A stretch of DNA of 64,000 nucleotides from Gordionus sp. m RMFG-2023 (taxonomy: Eukaryota > Nematomorpha > Gordioida > Chordodea > Parachordodidae). Of this stretch, positions 47,841 through 58,340 are shown piece after piece. Location: NCBI RefSeq assembly GCF_954871325.1, contig NC_088776.1:11098052-11162051 (forward strand). Reading direction: 5' to 3'. The notes under the pieces are model-generated. The model saw only the letters and a program-made list of their open reading frames with translations. It made no database searches and had not been told where the DNA came from. The translations under genes and the position numbers were made by a program. Within the stretch, counting starts at the first letter, position 1. Each line of letters begins with the position of its first letter.

Positions 47841-49010
47841 TAGACGCATATGCAGCCGTAAAGAAGGCAGGGGGATAACCCTTCTCCCTTCCACAAAAAA
47901 ATCAGGTGTCTGTTTAATTTTCAAAAAAAATGACTGTTATGATTATTAATTTATATTTGATAATTTCTACCTCTTATCGATATATATTCCAATTTACATT
48001 GATTTATCACATTTACGGGAGAAATAAATACGCTACTAATTTACTGTATAATATCGATTTCAAATTTTTCTTGCATTATTATATACCTACCATTTTAAAA
48101 ATATCCACCAAATCTTTTGAAATTTTTCACTATAAAAATAAAGTAAAACATTTAAGAAAATGATATCGATTTGATTGAGACTCTGAGAATAGCGGAGAGT
48201 ATGTAAACTTAAAGTAATTGGGGCAAATGTAAACGACGAATTTCATAAATCATATGTGATTGTTGAGTCAAAAGCAGAGCTCAATGAATTTAATATTCGT
48301 CTACCTCGACTCATAGCAAGAAAGATAAGTCTATCGTTCTAATATTAATATTGAAGACCCCCCCACCCTCTTGGATACTTTTTATAATTCAAATGAATGA
48401 AAGATGAAAGGTTCTTGATTAATCAGACAGCACTTACAACTCTACAAATATTTTAATCGTAGATTCCTTCCGATCTTGATAGATAAAGGTTGAATATTCG
48501 GAATTTGCGAAGTTAAAGAATCCCATGACGATGCATTATTAGCTAAACGCAAACCATGGTATAAAAGTTAAATATGGTTGATAATGTTTCTGATTAAAAT
48601 ATTAAGTTAGTAGCCGTTCAAAATTGGCTTAGATCGAGTCGTTTAACTACACTAGCAAGAAGACTGCCTCTTAAAATAAATTAAATGGCTTAGCCCATCT
48701 TAATATACATAGGGAGTTGATACTAAGTAATAATGAAATCATTTAAAATTAGCTCAATCCAAAAAAAAGAATGAATTTCGTATCATAAATTTATAATATG
48801 CTTCTTATTTTTAAGAATATTTTTGTGCATAAAATCTATATTTCCAACATTTTTTTTAAAATAAAATTTAAATATCAAATTTTAAATGCTTAAAAATTTT
48901 TTTTGACATTTATACTATCATTACTTTATATTTGAAATTAAAAAAATAAAAAAAATAATTAATTATCACCCTCCTCCCTCTTCCCATAGCGAGTTCTGAC
49001 GTCGCGCCTG
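47841..49010 (+). mobile_element. hAT element G, copy 2, decayed
   Basis: Left end TAGACGCATATGCAGCC; right end read inward CAGGCGCGACGTCAGAAC. Flanks AATAGTAA (47833-47840) and AATATTAA (49011-49018) match at 7 of 8. The region 48165-48330 matches copy 1 (ATCGATTTGATTGAGACTCT; GAGTCAAAAGCAGAGCT) but is more degraded. A family F MITE end sits at 48580-48654. Confidence 0.85.
48580..48654. mobile_element. hAT-like MITE family F, copy 9 (right end only)
   Basis: Ends CGAGTCGTTTAACTACACTA; only the right third of the family is present. Confidence 0.6.
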
Positions 49011-49018
49011 AATATTAA

Positions 49019-49520
49019 TAATTTCTTATTTTAAAAAAAACCATTTTTTTAAATAAATATAAATAAAATAATCTAAATTGTGATTTTATTTTTTCTGTTT
49101 TTCATTAGTATTTCTATAGTTATATGAATAAGGAACCAGATACTCATTGATAGTCACAAAAAAATGATATAAATTATAAAGTGAAAAAGGTGTAATTTAA
49201 AATCATAAATGCAAAAAGGTGAGATGAGTATTTTTTAAATATGCGTTATCGTAGTCATATAATAAACGCATTAGCAATGTAATGTTAAAAAGTAGGAATG
49301 AAATGCGAATAATTTATTCAAGAATCCTATTTAAAATTCTAATAAAAAATTGAAAACATATTTTCTTTAAAATGTGATAATTAAAAATATCTTTAAAATG
49401 AAAAGGTAAATTGTGAAAAAAAATTATATATTTAATAGTGACAAAAAAAGTAATAAACTACCTATGAGTTATATTAAAATGTGACCTATACAATTTGATA
49501 GTTGATAAAAATGAGATATA
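49019..49520. other. AT-rich spacer downstream of the HPRT gene
   Basis: Nothing recognised. Confidence 0.45.
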
Positions 49521-49521
49521 A

Positions 49522-49527
49522 TTTATT
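49522..49527 (-). terminator. Possible polyadenylation signal of the HPRT gene
   Basis: AATAAA on the minus strand, 67 bp after the HPRT stop codon; an overlapping second AATAAA lies at 49526-49531. Confidence 0.45.
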
Positions 49528-49594
49528 TATTTAGAAAATCATGCACAAATTCATTTTCTATTTTATAAAAAAAAAGAAGATATTAGTGAGACGT

Positions 49595-49684
49595 TTAGGC
49601 CTCTACGGATGTGTTCTCATTCGATATGTGGCCATCTTTTTCTTGATACTGTTGAATTCCAAGTTCGTTTATCACGCATATGTG
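49595..49684 (-). CDS. HPRT1: HPRT terminal coding exon
   Basis: After the acceptor CTCTTAACATTAG, 90 bp encode [18 protein letters not shown] then [11 protein letters not shown] and a stop. HICVINELG matches the family C-terminus (human HVCVISETGKAKYKA). The phase is 0, as required by the preceding exon's end. The extra residues after the family's usual end are acidic/Asn-rich. Confidence 0.88.
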   Translation of the reverse strand, partial: HICVINELGIQQYQEKDGHISNENTSVEA

Positions 49685-52600
49685 CTAATGTTAAGAGATA
49701 TTAGGAAAATGATTAAAATTTGAAAGATTAGATAAGTGAGTAGCTATTGAGCCATTTTTTAAAAATATATTGGCACTGACCCATATCTCTATGGTCTTTT
49801 AAATCTTAGAAGTTGTTTTCAGGAAAAAATATTGATCCCGCATGATCAAACAAAAGTTTAAAAATTTTTGAAAAAAAAATTATATTTATGCCATTTGGTT
49901 AATTTCAATGTAAATCCTGTCATCTGTTTAATATAACAATATTTTTTAAATAACATAAATTAGCGAAATCCAAAAATGGAGTTAAAATCCTATAACAATT
50001 GGATGCAGATATAACAATTCAAAATTTTTTGTAAAATTTTTGAATATCATTAGTGAATCTGAATGTTAAACAAAACCCTCGCGGGGTAACTGAAATTCTT
50101 TATAACTAAATTAATGAATAGATTATATTTATATATTTAAATGAAAAATTTATACCGATAATTAATTATAAACAATCTAATATAACCTCAAGAATCTTAT
50201 ATATATAATAATAAATTTTCAAACTTTTTACAACATCAATTTACGATAACTTTTTATTTTGTATTACTTACATTTAAATCCCTGAAATATTGATGATAAT
50301 CTAAGCCGTACCCAACAACAAATTTATTCGGAATATTGAAGCCTATATCTATTTTAATGAAAATATAATTTAAATTTATAGACTGTCTTCGCTAGCAATA
50401 AACTAGCGCATTAATAACTTTTTTTATATAAAATGGGTGTATTCGAGCTTTATTTTCAATTGACTGAGAAGACGTAGTCATAGTATCATTATTATAGAAA
50501 AAATAATATGGGAATAATCTTACATTCGGGCTTGTATGGGTACTGATTTGCCATGTTACGTTTGTACAGTAAACTGAGTTAATAAAAAGATTAAATTAAT
50601 AAAATGTTTTTTGCCGTAAACAATTTAAATAAGTCTATAGATCACTGTCCCTTGTTTGTTGGAGTGTTCTAAGTAAGTTTTTTTTAAATTGAAAGTTTCA
50701 AAAAATATAATATACATGAATTTTTATGTAAAATAAGAATTAAAATCGCAATATGAAATGCCAATTCAATTCTTACATTTTTTTATCAAATTTGATTTAC
50801 ACATAAATAAATTAGGCCTAAAAAATGAATGCAAATCGAACAATAAAAATTTACTATCTTTGTTCGATTCAAATTATTAAATAATTCGTATTTTTGAAAA
50901 TTTAAAATAGTCCATACGAAAAATATCACGACAGAATTTTTTTTTTATTGACACTATATTTAGTTTAAAATACTGATAAATAAAATGGGCGTTTAACCAT
51001 AGCAAGAAAACCTAAGTCGAGAGCTGATCTAAATATCAGATTAAAAATTTCTCTGATTCTTATTTTTGGATATTATTTTTTTTATCAATTGTATGAATCT
51101 CATGAAATCCAGTTTAATGCTATATATAATTTATAGAATTTTAATAAGCTATCTTTTAAAATTAGTTTATATATGAAAAGTTGATTATTTAGGTTTAAAG
51201 AAAAAAATCAATTTGACTGCAACTCTTTTTTCCTAAAATTATTGTTTTAAAAAAATATTATTAAATATTTTTATTCGTTCTATTAATAATTGTTTATTCA
51301 TATTCAAACAAAACGAATAATTTACTGTTCGATTCGTTATTAATAAGCTTATTATACAATAATAAAAAAACATTTACCTATTTTTAAAAGATAACTCATC
51401 TTAAGTAAAATGTTGCTAGTAGAACACTCCAATATTCAAGCGATAATATGTAAAACAATGGCTTCTCTAAGCTATTATCAGTTAGGTAATGGCTTAATGT
51501 CGGCTCAATCTACAGGCGGCGCGTGGCATAGAAAATCCGTTAACATTAAGGGGTTTTAATGTATATTAGTTTCTTTCAAATTTTAGCTGCTCTATTTTTA
51601 AGAAAAACCCTGTTGGCTAAAAATTGGCTTAAACGATTAAAAATATAGCAATTAAGAAGTGCTAAAAAAATCAATTTTTATTTATTTGTCGTTCTGGGAA
51701 ATTTTTTTCTTTAGGAAGGTCTAAATTAAACTAAACATGTCCCTCCCCCTCTCGGCGACGCCTGTACAAAATTGATTTTATTTTTAAAACATAAATTATT
51801 TTTATATATTAAAAAACACCTCGCTACTTTGATGCTTTTTGGTTTGTGTAACTTGAACGTTTCCATCAATTTGTTCAAAGTGCTGCCCGAGTCTACAATA
51901 TCTTCAACTATTAAAACGTTCTTTATTAATTTTTTTTTGTTGTAATTTTGAATATTTTTTTTTTAAATGTGTATGGGGAATATAGGGGAACTGCAATAAT
52001 TAAGAATTTTTTTAAATCGGGGGCGGCGTAAAGTAGCTCTATTATGGCTATTATATTTATTAATAATCATATAAAACATTATAAATATATCTATCTTTAT
52101 AAATTTAATAATAAATTAGATGGAAATGTTATTTTATTAATTCAATTATTTTTACGAAATTTTAAGAGAGTATCTGATTTGTTTAAATAAAGCAGGATTG
52201 GCAAGTCGATCAATTGACCGGTCAAATTCGAATTGACAGGTCAATTATACTCCTAAATATTATGTATAAATATATTGATTTAATTCACTAATATATATAT
52301 TTAAAGCAGGTTTATCAATCTAATTAGGTTACAATTATTTAAAAATATATTTGTATCATTGTATCGATTTCATATAATTTTATAATGAAATATTAAAATA
52401 TTGGAATTTCATCTTAAAATTTAAAAATAAAAGAATTTTTCTCATTAATAATTTAAATGGATCTCAAATAAATAAATATAATAATTTTTCTAAAACATAT
52501 TTGAGAAAATTATTATACTAATTTATACATTATGTACAATTATCCACATAAAATGTGCATCGTCTATAGAATGTAAGAGCAAATACAAATAAGCAAGAAA

Positions 52601-55600
52601 GATCTGAAAGCAGTTGTAGTAGAATTGAGTATTTGTCAGATAAAATAAAAGGTTACACTTGTAAAATTTATTTCTATATCTTTAATCTTTAGAATCATAA
52701 AATTTTTTGTATAAATGAATAACTAATTATAAAATTTTTTAAAAATGAATTATTTATTAACAAATATTAATACCCAGTCGATACATTTATTTATATGATA
52801 ACAGTGTAATCATAAAATTCCCTAATTTAACGAAATATATATTTTTTTAAATTGAATAGATTTAAATTAATATTTATTTGAATAATTATATTAGTCATTT
52901 TGATATAAATTTTAAAATAAATGTTGTTAGAATTTTCTTAAGTTGAATATCAAATAAATATAGATGCTATTTTTAACCACACAATATAATTTATAGGCTG
53001 AAAACAGAAACATAGAGTAAATATAATTATAATTTCCTCGAAGTTTTATTTATTTCCTCTCTATGCAAATGGTTGAAGATATTTTGATGTCTATAAATGT
53101 CTACATAATGAATATAAAAATTTCAAGGAAAATAGAAATATTATCCAACTAATTATTTTAATGAAAATTGCGTAATTATAAATGATTACTAGAAAACAAT
53201 ATTAAATATCGATATACACCTTATTGGATTTAAAATTTGATGAGGATTTTAAGTATATAAAAAAAATATAATTAATTTTTTTCGAAATTTAAATTATATA
53301 TCGATGTACTCATTATTAGATAAAAATAAAATCGATGAGGATTTCAATTTCAAGTATATAATAAAAAATTTATAAATTTTAATTAAATATTTTCGAAAAT
53401 TTAATATTCTATCGATATACAACAATTTAAATGGTCATGGATGCAGGCTCTAATGTCAAAATAAGTGTCCGATTAGGCGAATATGAAAATAATCTATGTT
53501 TGGAACACGGATTACATAATTTTGTACCAGTGGATCGAAAGAAATTATATTTAGATTAGGATTCAAGACCTCCGATCTCGATAATTTAATTAATCCAGAA
53601 AAAAAAGTGTTTAGAGACAATAGATCTTAAATCAGACATATTAGATCTGGATTATGAAGATCCTTTCCTCTAGAGGTTTTGAACCAGATAATTATGATGA
53701 TGATATAATATGTGACAAATATCATCATAAAATTTTAAAAGTGAACAAAGCCCCAATCAATATTATGTTGAATAGAATGAAGAAAAATGACCTTAAATTG
53801 TTTAATTCTGATTGGGATACTGGAAGATCTTCTCAAATTCCTTGTATCATTTAAAAATATGGTGGATAATTCATCATCTCAAAAAGAATTCACCACAAAC
53901 TTAGCTTGCTAATGTGAATAATAATGTTGATATATCTCTTCTTAAATAAAATATGTTTAATAAATTGAATCTCAGATTTCCAATCACAGATCTTATGGCA
54001 TTTAATCTTTTTGTATAAATTGTTTTATTTTTTTACAAGGTATTGGCTGCACTTAGAGACCCCAAATTGATGAATATAGTGAACACTTATCTGAAAATGT
54101 TAAACCACTGTTCAATTTTTGTGCAATTATGCTACTGTGATTAGAGATCTGCAAGAGTATATTTTTTAAGAAAATTCAGGCCGGGTTGGGTCTTAGAAAT
54201 TTTTTAAAATATATCTAAATTTATCAATTTGTTGAATTTTTTATGTAAAATAAAAATATGTGATTTTATTTATAGAAAGTAGACGCCATATAACATATAT
54301 CGTTTATTTTGATTAATTATAAAAATTAATTTCTATATTTAAGTAAATTTGGGCCAGGCCAGCAAAATTTTTTAAAAAAAATTTAGGGTTCGGGTCAATT
54401 AAGTTAAAAAAAATGTAAAATAGTTTTTTAAGGTAATGAAAAATTCAACATGCCACCAATATAATCATGTGAAAATCGGTGCCACCAATCACTGATAGCT
54501 TTATGTGAAATGCTGTCACCAATAATTTTTTCATCAATACTCAGGTCTAATGATGAGTGAAACCATATAACTACATTAACTGGCTATACCTTAAATACTT
54601 GTTTTCATGGGAACATGAAATTTATAAAATTCTAAACAAATTATTGGCAAAATACCATTATATTTTAATTGAAAATAAATGGCAATGTTGCCCTTCAGTT
54701 TAAATACAAACTCTTTTCTGAAATTTATTCAAATTTTTTATTTAATAAAATGATTTTTTATTATTATTAAAATATGTTTTTTTAATATATTAATAGGTCA
54801 TTTAAGTTCAAATTTTTTTTGTAAATTATGTTAATAGCTTAAGGATTTAATAGAAAATTCTGATATAAATATGATGTAGATTTTTCCTTAAACAAAATAT
54901 ATTGACTAAGATTTCAGTATGGGTTTAATCTGTCCTAGCTCATTGTAATGTTCAGCCAGCTCCATTAGACAAGGTCTCTGATTTATATATTTTGAGTAAA
55001 AGTATGTATGTAGAGAGCTTTAAAAAATTCTTATTTTTAACATTTACTCTTATATGTTTTTAAGTATAAATTATTTAAATCAAAACAATTTAAATTAATC
55101 CTAAAAAAATATATGTATTGACTGATTTTTTGATACACAATAATAAGTAAATTTATGATTTCAATATAAAGTAATGTAGAGCATCTTGAAAAATTTATTG
55201 ATTATATAATATTTATTAAACATAATATAAATAATTTAGAAATTGCTGTATATATATCAGATACCTGGATATTTTTTTTAATATATTTAATTTCTATAAC
55301 CAATAATGGGGATCTATAATTTACAGCCCGGCCCAGGTAATTTAAAAAAAATATATTTTAGGCCCAGCCTGATTTTAAAAAAAAATTGGTCCTGGTTTGG
55401 GTATATTTTAAAAAAAATGAAAATACCATGGGCCCTACAGGTCTTATTATTTTTAAAAAGTTGAAAACACTCATATAAATAGATTAGGTAACTCATTAAA
55501 AAAGTCTTAATTTTGATTTTTTAAAAAAAAACAAATAAAATGAATACTTTATTTTCAATATCATCCATATTATCTAATCCAGTAATTTCTATTTTATTTG

Positions 55601-55988
55601 CCCTCACCATACCCTAAATTAGTTAATATATCTATATCAATCTTTAAATATACTGTATACGATTTTGCACGTATAAAATGAAAAGCAATAGGCAAGCTGA
55701 CAGCCCTAAAACTTGAAATCATTTGTATTTTTTGAATAAGACTATTAAAAAATTGGAATGATCCTTTAAGAACACATATTGGCATTAGTGACTCACTTTC
55801 ATAGGTATTGACAATATCTAGTGCTAACTTTTCAATCCTTTATATGTATTATATATATATAATTTAATTTAAAATATATACCGATCATTTACAAGGCCAT
55901 ATGGAATCATTACATGTTGCAATAACTTTTTATAGTGATGTGGTATGATAAGACTTTCCACTTGAAATCCTGGATCTTTTTCTCCAAT
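49595..55988 (-). CDS. HPRT1: Hypoxanthine(-guanine) phosphoribosyltransferase, split gene
   Basis: The enzyme joins PRPP to hypoxanthine or guanine to make IMP or GMP in cytosolic purine salvage. Minus-strand coding exons: 55988-55882, 55837-55608 (or to about 55597), 51920-51820, 50573-50524, 50348-50272, 49684-49595. Diagnostic segments: [27 protein letters not shown] (family VLKGG, whose Lys sits in the active site); [22 protein letters not shown], the PRPP-binding motif with the Glu-Asp pair and the catalytic-base Asp; KVAS; and [17 protein letters not shown] with FRDL, the purine-binding end. Exons of 107 and 77 bp match human HPRT1 exons 2 and 8 in length and boundary, and most junctions have GT donors and AG acceptors in matching phase. 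Odd points: the PRPP loop has Ser where human has Lys (DTGKT to DSGST); the C-terminus is about 14 residues longer than in human; and the 55608/51920 junction is unresolved. The first exon is only proposed (57734-57784). The reading frame shows strong constraint, so I take it as functional. Confidence 0.93.
50272..50348 (-). CDS. HPRT1: HPRT exon with purine-binding motif
   Basis: 77 bp encode (Y)[17 protein letters not shown] then HQYFRDLN, flanked by acceptor TTTTCATTAAAATAG and consensus donor GTAAGT. The phase-1 start combines with the T left by the previous exon to give Tyr (Phe in human). Confidence 0.95.
50524..50573 (-). CDS. HPRT1: HPRT short exon
   Basis: 50 bp encode (S)[16 protein letters not shown], matching human SLLVKRTPRSVGYKPD with one extra residue. 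Flanked by acceptor AACTCAG and donor GTAAGA. Phases agree on both sides. Confidence 0.92.
51730..51764. mobile_element. Solo transposon end in HPRT intron
   Basis: Read from 51764 downward: CAGGCGTCGCCGAGAGGGGG, resembling the ends of hAT elements E and G. No matching left end with duplication was found. Confidence 0.45.
51820..51920 (-). CDS. HPRT1: HPRT exon with PRPP-binding motif
   Basis: 101 bp encode [20 protein letters not shown] then [13 protein letters not shown] plus two bases of the next Ser. The length equals human exons 5 and 6 together (18+83). Acceptor TTAATAAAG, donor GTGTTT. Confidence 0.94.
53207..53420. repeat. Tandem duplication, unit about 95-110 bp
   Basis: TATCGATATAC / TATCGATGTAC / TATCGATATAC start successive units near 53207, 53298 and 53410. 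Units share GATGAGGATTT and AAGTATATAA and end with TTTTCGAAA(T/A)TTAA. Confidence 0.65.
53430..53860 (+). pseudogene. hAT transposase fragment in HPRT intron
   Basis: 53429-53560 reads [20 protein letters not shown] then [18 protein letters not shown], close to the hAT segment around the second catalytic Asp and Cys/His motif (family form TDNGSN...C.GHGLHN). Downstream, 53654-53854 is open for 66 codons ([19 protein letters not shown] and similar) and fits the helical insertion that follows, but is not diagnostic. Frames are disrupted between the two. Orientation is opposite to the HPRT gene. Confidence 0.55.
54142..54410. mobile_element. GC-worded MITE family K, copy truncated at right
   Basis: Begins TAGAGATCTGCAAGAG and runs in parallel with 61068-61430 (shared AAATTTATCAATTT, GAATTTTTTATGTAAAATAA, GACGCCATATAAC / AACGCCATATAAC, ATTAATTTCTATATTTAA). 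The right terminus TGCAGATCACTA is missing. Confidence 0.8.
55309..55448. mobile_element. Short GC-worded MITE, family K-like
   Basis: GGATCTATAATTTACAGCCC on the left and GGGCCCTACAGGTCTTA on the right, with GGCCCAGCC / GGTCCTGG words and T/A tracts as in 45551-45912. Confidence 0.55.
55608..55837 (-). CDS. HPRT1: HPRT exon, central part
   Basis: Encodes (R)[56 protein letters not shown] and [20 protein letters not shown]. Acceptor CATATAAAG; best donor TATG|GTGAGG at 55608, which leaves phase 1, while the next exon begins at phase 0. The frame continues as GEGK (to 55597), matching human TGK before NVLIVED, but TAAAAT follows instead of GT. Confidence 0.9.
55882..55988 (-). CDS. HPRT1: HPRT second exon
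   Basis: 107 bp encode [20 protein letters not shown] then [16 protein letters not shown], aligned with human ISDDEPGYDLDLFCIPNHY...IPHGLIMDR. Acceptor TTAATACATAG; donor GTATAT. A 44-bp intron separates it from the next exon, and the split Arg codon (CG|G) is restored. Confidence 0.93.
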
Positions 55989-57733
55989 CTATGTATTAAA
56001 ATTATAATAGGAAACTACTTAATACTAATTACAAATATTTCGTCGCCATAAAAATTATTTAAATTTAATGCATGCACGTTATTTTCGATCATTATGAAAA
56101 TTTATGATATACGAATAATGAAGAATAGAAAACTTGGATATCCATAAACAAATATATATTTAAAAATATAACCTGTTCAACAAAAGTGTCAATATTTTAA
56201 GTCAAAGTTTCTAATATAAATTTTAGAAGCACATTAGGAGCTCGGTTCTAGATTTCGATTTGATCATGAGTAACGTCACTAGATGTATGTGTTAGGGAGG
56301 GGGGAGGGGGCTCAAGTTATTAAAAAATATAAAGAACCAATTTTTAAATTTTTTAGAAAATACCAATTAAACAGAGGCGATTTTGAATATTTCCTAAAGA
56401 AAAGGTTATTTAAAAATATGTCCTAAATAAAAGAGTTGAAAATATTTTGGTCGTTTCTAAAATATTTCCTAAAAAAAGATAATTTCTCGTTTTTTTGTTA
56501 AGTTGAATCTTCTAATCCTCTAAGGCATTACTATATTTCCGAATCAAAGGTTTAACATTGGAATCTTAATTTGACAACTCTTTCAACCGTCGTTTTTAGT
56601 GCTCTGCGTGTATAAACTTCATTATCCACACCGATGCTATAAGGCAAAAGTTGTGTTCGATTATAAATAAAACCTAGGGCCCAACCAGGGTTTTCATTAT
56701 TTTAACTCAAATGAATTTTTGTTCTTTCACAAACTACTGTTTTTCGTATTTCTATGTTAGTATTTTTGTTTATTAAATTTTAAATTTAATTCTTTTATAT
56801 AGGCTGACTAGAGGCAAACTTAATATTAATTAATTTTTTAGCCAGCATCCGGTGTGCCATTAAAAATTGACTGTTAAATTTCGAATGCTGTGGGTCATTT
56901 TACCACGAACTGTCATTTTAAAACAGTTGTAGCTCTTGCAAAATGACTACCATTGTAAAATAACTGCTGTAATAAATATCTCAAGTGGCCATTTTTCTTT
57001 ATGATTGAAATTTCAAAATTAAAATGATTGCCATTAATATCATTTCTAAAAATATTGATTATTCGTTTTAAAATGATCGGTGGCCATTTTTTCTAAATAA
57101 ATGATGTTTGAAAATAATTGGATTTAAAATTATTGCGATTAATATAAGTAGTATTAATTTTTCGCTTCAAAAAAAATGGAAGCCGAATTTTATATTTGAT
57201 AAAATATTCATTGTTTAGTTCATAATTTTTTCTTGGGCTTTAAAATACCAAAAACTAGGGATTGTTTTTTTATATTTAATAATTAAATACGACATACAGA
57301 TATTTTATGCTATTTTTAATATTATTTTCATTTTAATTGAATTTAATCGAAGTGTTTCTTTATTTTATATGCTAATTTATGGCTTTGTTAGTCAGTTATT
57401 TTAAATAATGTCAACAAAATAAATTAAGATAATGAATTGAAATCATATCCATATCCATATATTTTTTTTAAAAACTTTCCTATTTTTAAAATTATTAATC
57501 ATGATATTTAATTAAGCAAAAAAAAGAATAATATGAATTATATGTAAGATGAACTCTAAATTGAGTATACTAAATTTAAAAAAAATTATTACTTTCTTAT
57601 TTACAACCTGACCACGATCATTATTGTATTGCCAATTATCACGCTCCCATATTATTTGGATTCAGAGTAAACATTTAAATATATACTTTCAAATAAGTAT
57701 ATCTAATAAATAAAATAATTAATCAAATCTAAC
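55989..57733. other. Probable first HPRT intron or upstream region
   Basis: AT-rich. It holds a hAT-E-like G-rich patch (about 56268-56320, GTAACGTCACTAGATG then a G-run with GGCTC) and a set of related CCATT / AAAATGA words at 56850-57110. A short open patch on the minus strand at 57602-57655 (IIWERDNWQYNNDRGQ) is unassigned. Confidence 0.4.
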
Positions 57734-57784
57734 TTGAATCTCTTCTGTAAAATTAAGTGCTATCAATTTCCAAGTCTTTGCCAT
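57734..57784 (-). CDS. HPRT1: Proposed first coding exon of HPRT
   Basis: ATG at 57784 opens MAKTWKLIALNFTEEIQ, ending at a GT donor (CAA|GTTAGA) in phase 0. That is the phase required by exon 55882-55988 and the phase of human exon 1 (which encodes only 9 residues). An AG (TTTACTAATTATAG) precedes the exon by 24 bp and could be a 5'-UTR or trans-splice acceptor. The residues themselves are not conserved in the family, so the assignment rests on position and phase only. Confidence 0.4.
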
Positions 57785-58340
57785 TTAAATTGGTGTCTCC
57801 ACAAAAATCTATAATTAGTAAATATACCTTTTTAATTAAGAAATTTCGACGCAATTTTAAATATTTTAGATCTTTAAACTATTTAAACCCACTTTTCTAG
57901 AATATATGTTTCCTTTAACAGAAGGTTTTTGCTCAATCAAAAAAAAATTAAGTTAAATTCATCAACAAAATATATGAAAATCATGAAAACGATTGTTTTA
58001 ATAGAGGTTATTTTTTTATGATTTTGTCAAAGTTATATTTTACCATAATTTAATGTTTAGTAATATATACGAATATTGTTGTGAAATATTAAAAATCACC
58101 TCTCAAGACTTTTTCTTTATTAGATTTATTGACCATCAAAATTAATAAAAATTCTAATCAACGCTATGAACCCCAGTTCTAAAAAACATCAGGTCCGAGA
58201 CCAGGTTCAGTGTAAAATCTATGAACCAGGTTTGTTAGGGTTCGGAGTATAGGAAAATAAAAAATGACATAAAATTTACTTATTTTTGTATTTATTTTAT
58301 TAATCAACATTAAAGGATTAAATAAACGAGAATTTAAAAT

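Larger units (their letters stand above)
51921..55607 (-). other. HPRT intron of about 3.7 kb with transposon fossils
   Basis: This intron separates the central exon from the PRPP-motif exon. It holds a family P palindrome (52190-52250, CAGGATTGGCAAGTCGATCA then AATTGACCGGTCAAATT), a tandem duplication (53207-53420), a hAT fossil (53430-53860) and two family K MITEs (54142-54410, 55309-55448). The rest is AT-rich. Confidence 0.7.

Noticed and set aside
50066-50089. Possible HPRT last exon encoding LPREGFV and a stop after a TTTCAG acceptor.
   Set aside because: The exon at 49595-49684 has the family ending HICVINELG in the right phase and explains the gene better.
51513-51764. CAGGCGGCGCG at 51513 paired with CAGGCGTCGCC at 51764 as one short transposon.
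   Set aside because: The flanking 8-mers (TCAATCTA and TACAAAAT) do not match and the ends agree only for a few bases.
54900-54975. Minus-strand patch reading [16 protein letters not shown] as a possible HPRT microexon or other exon.
   Set aside because: It does not fit HPRT and ends in a stop; perhaps a fragment of a transposon.
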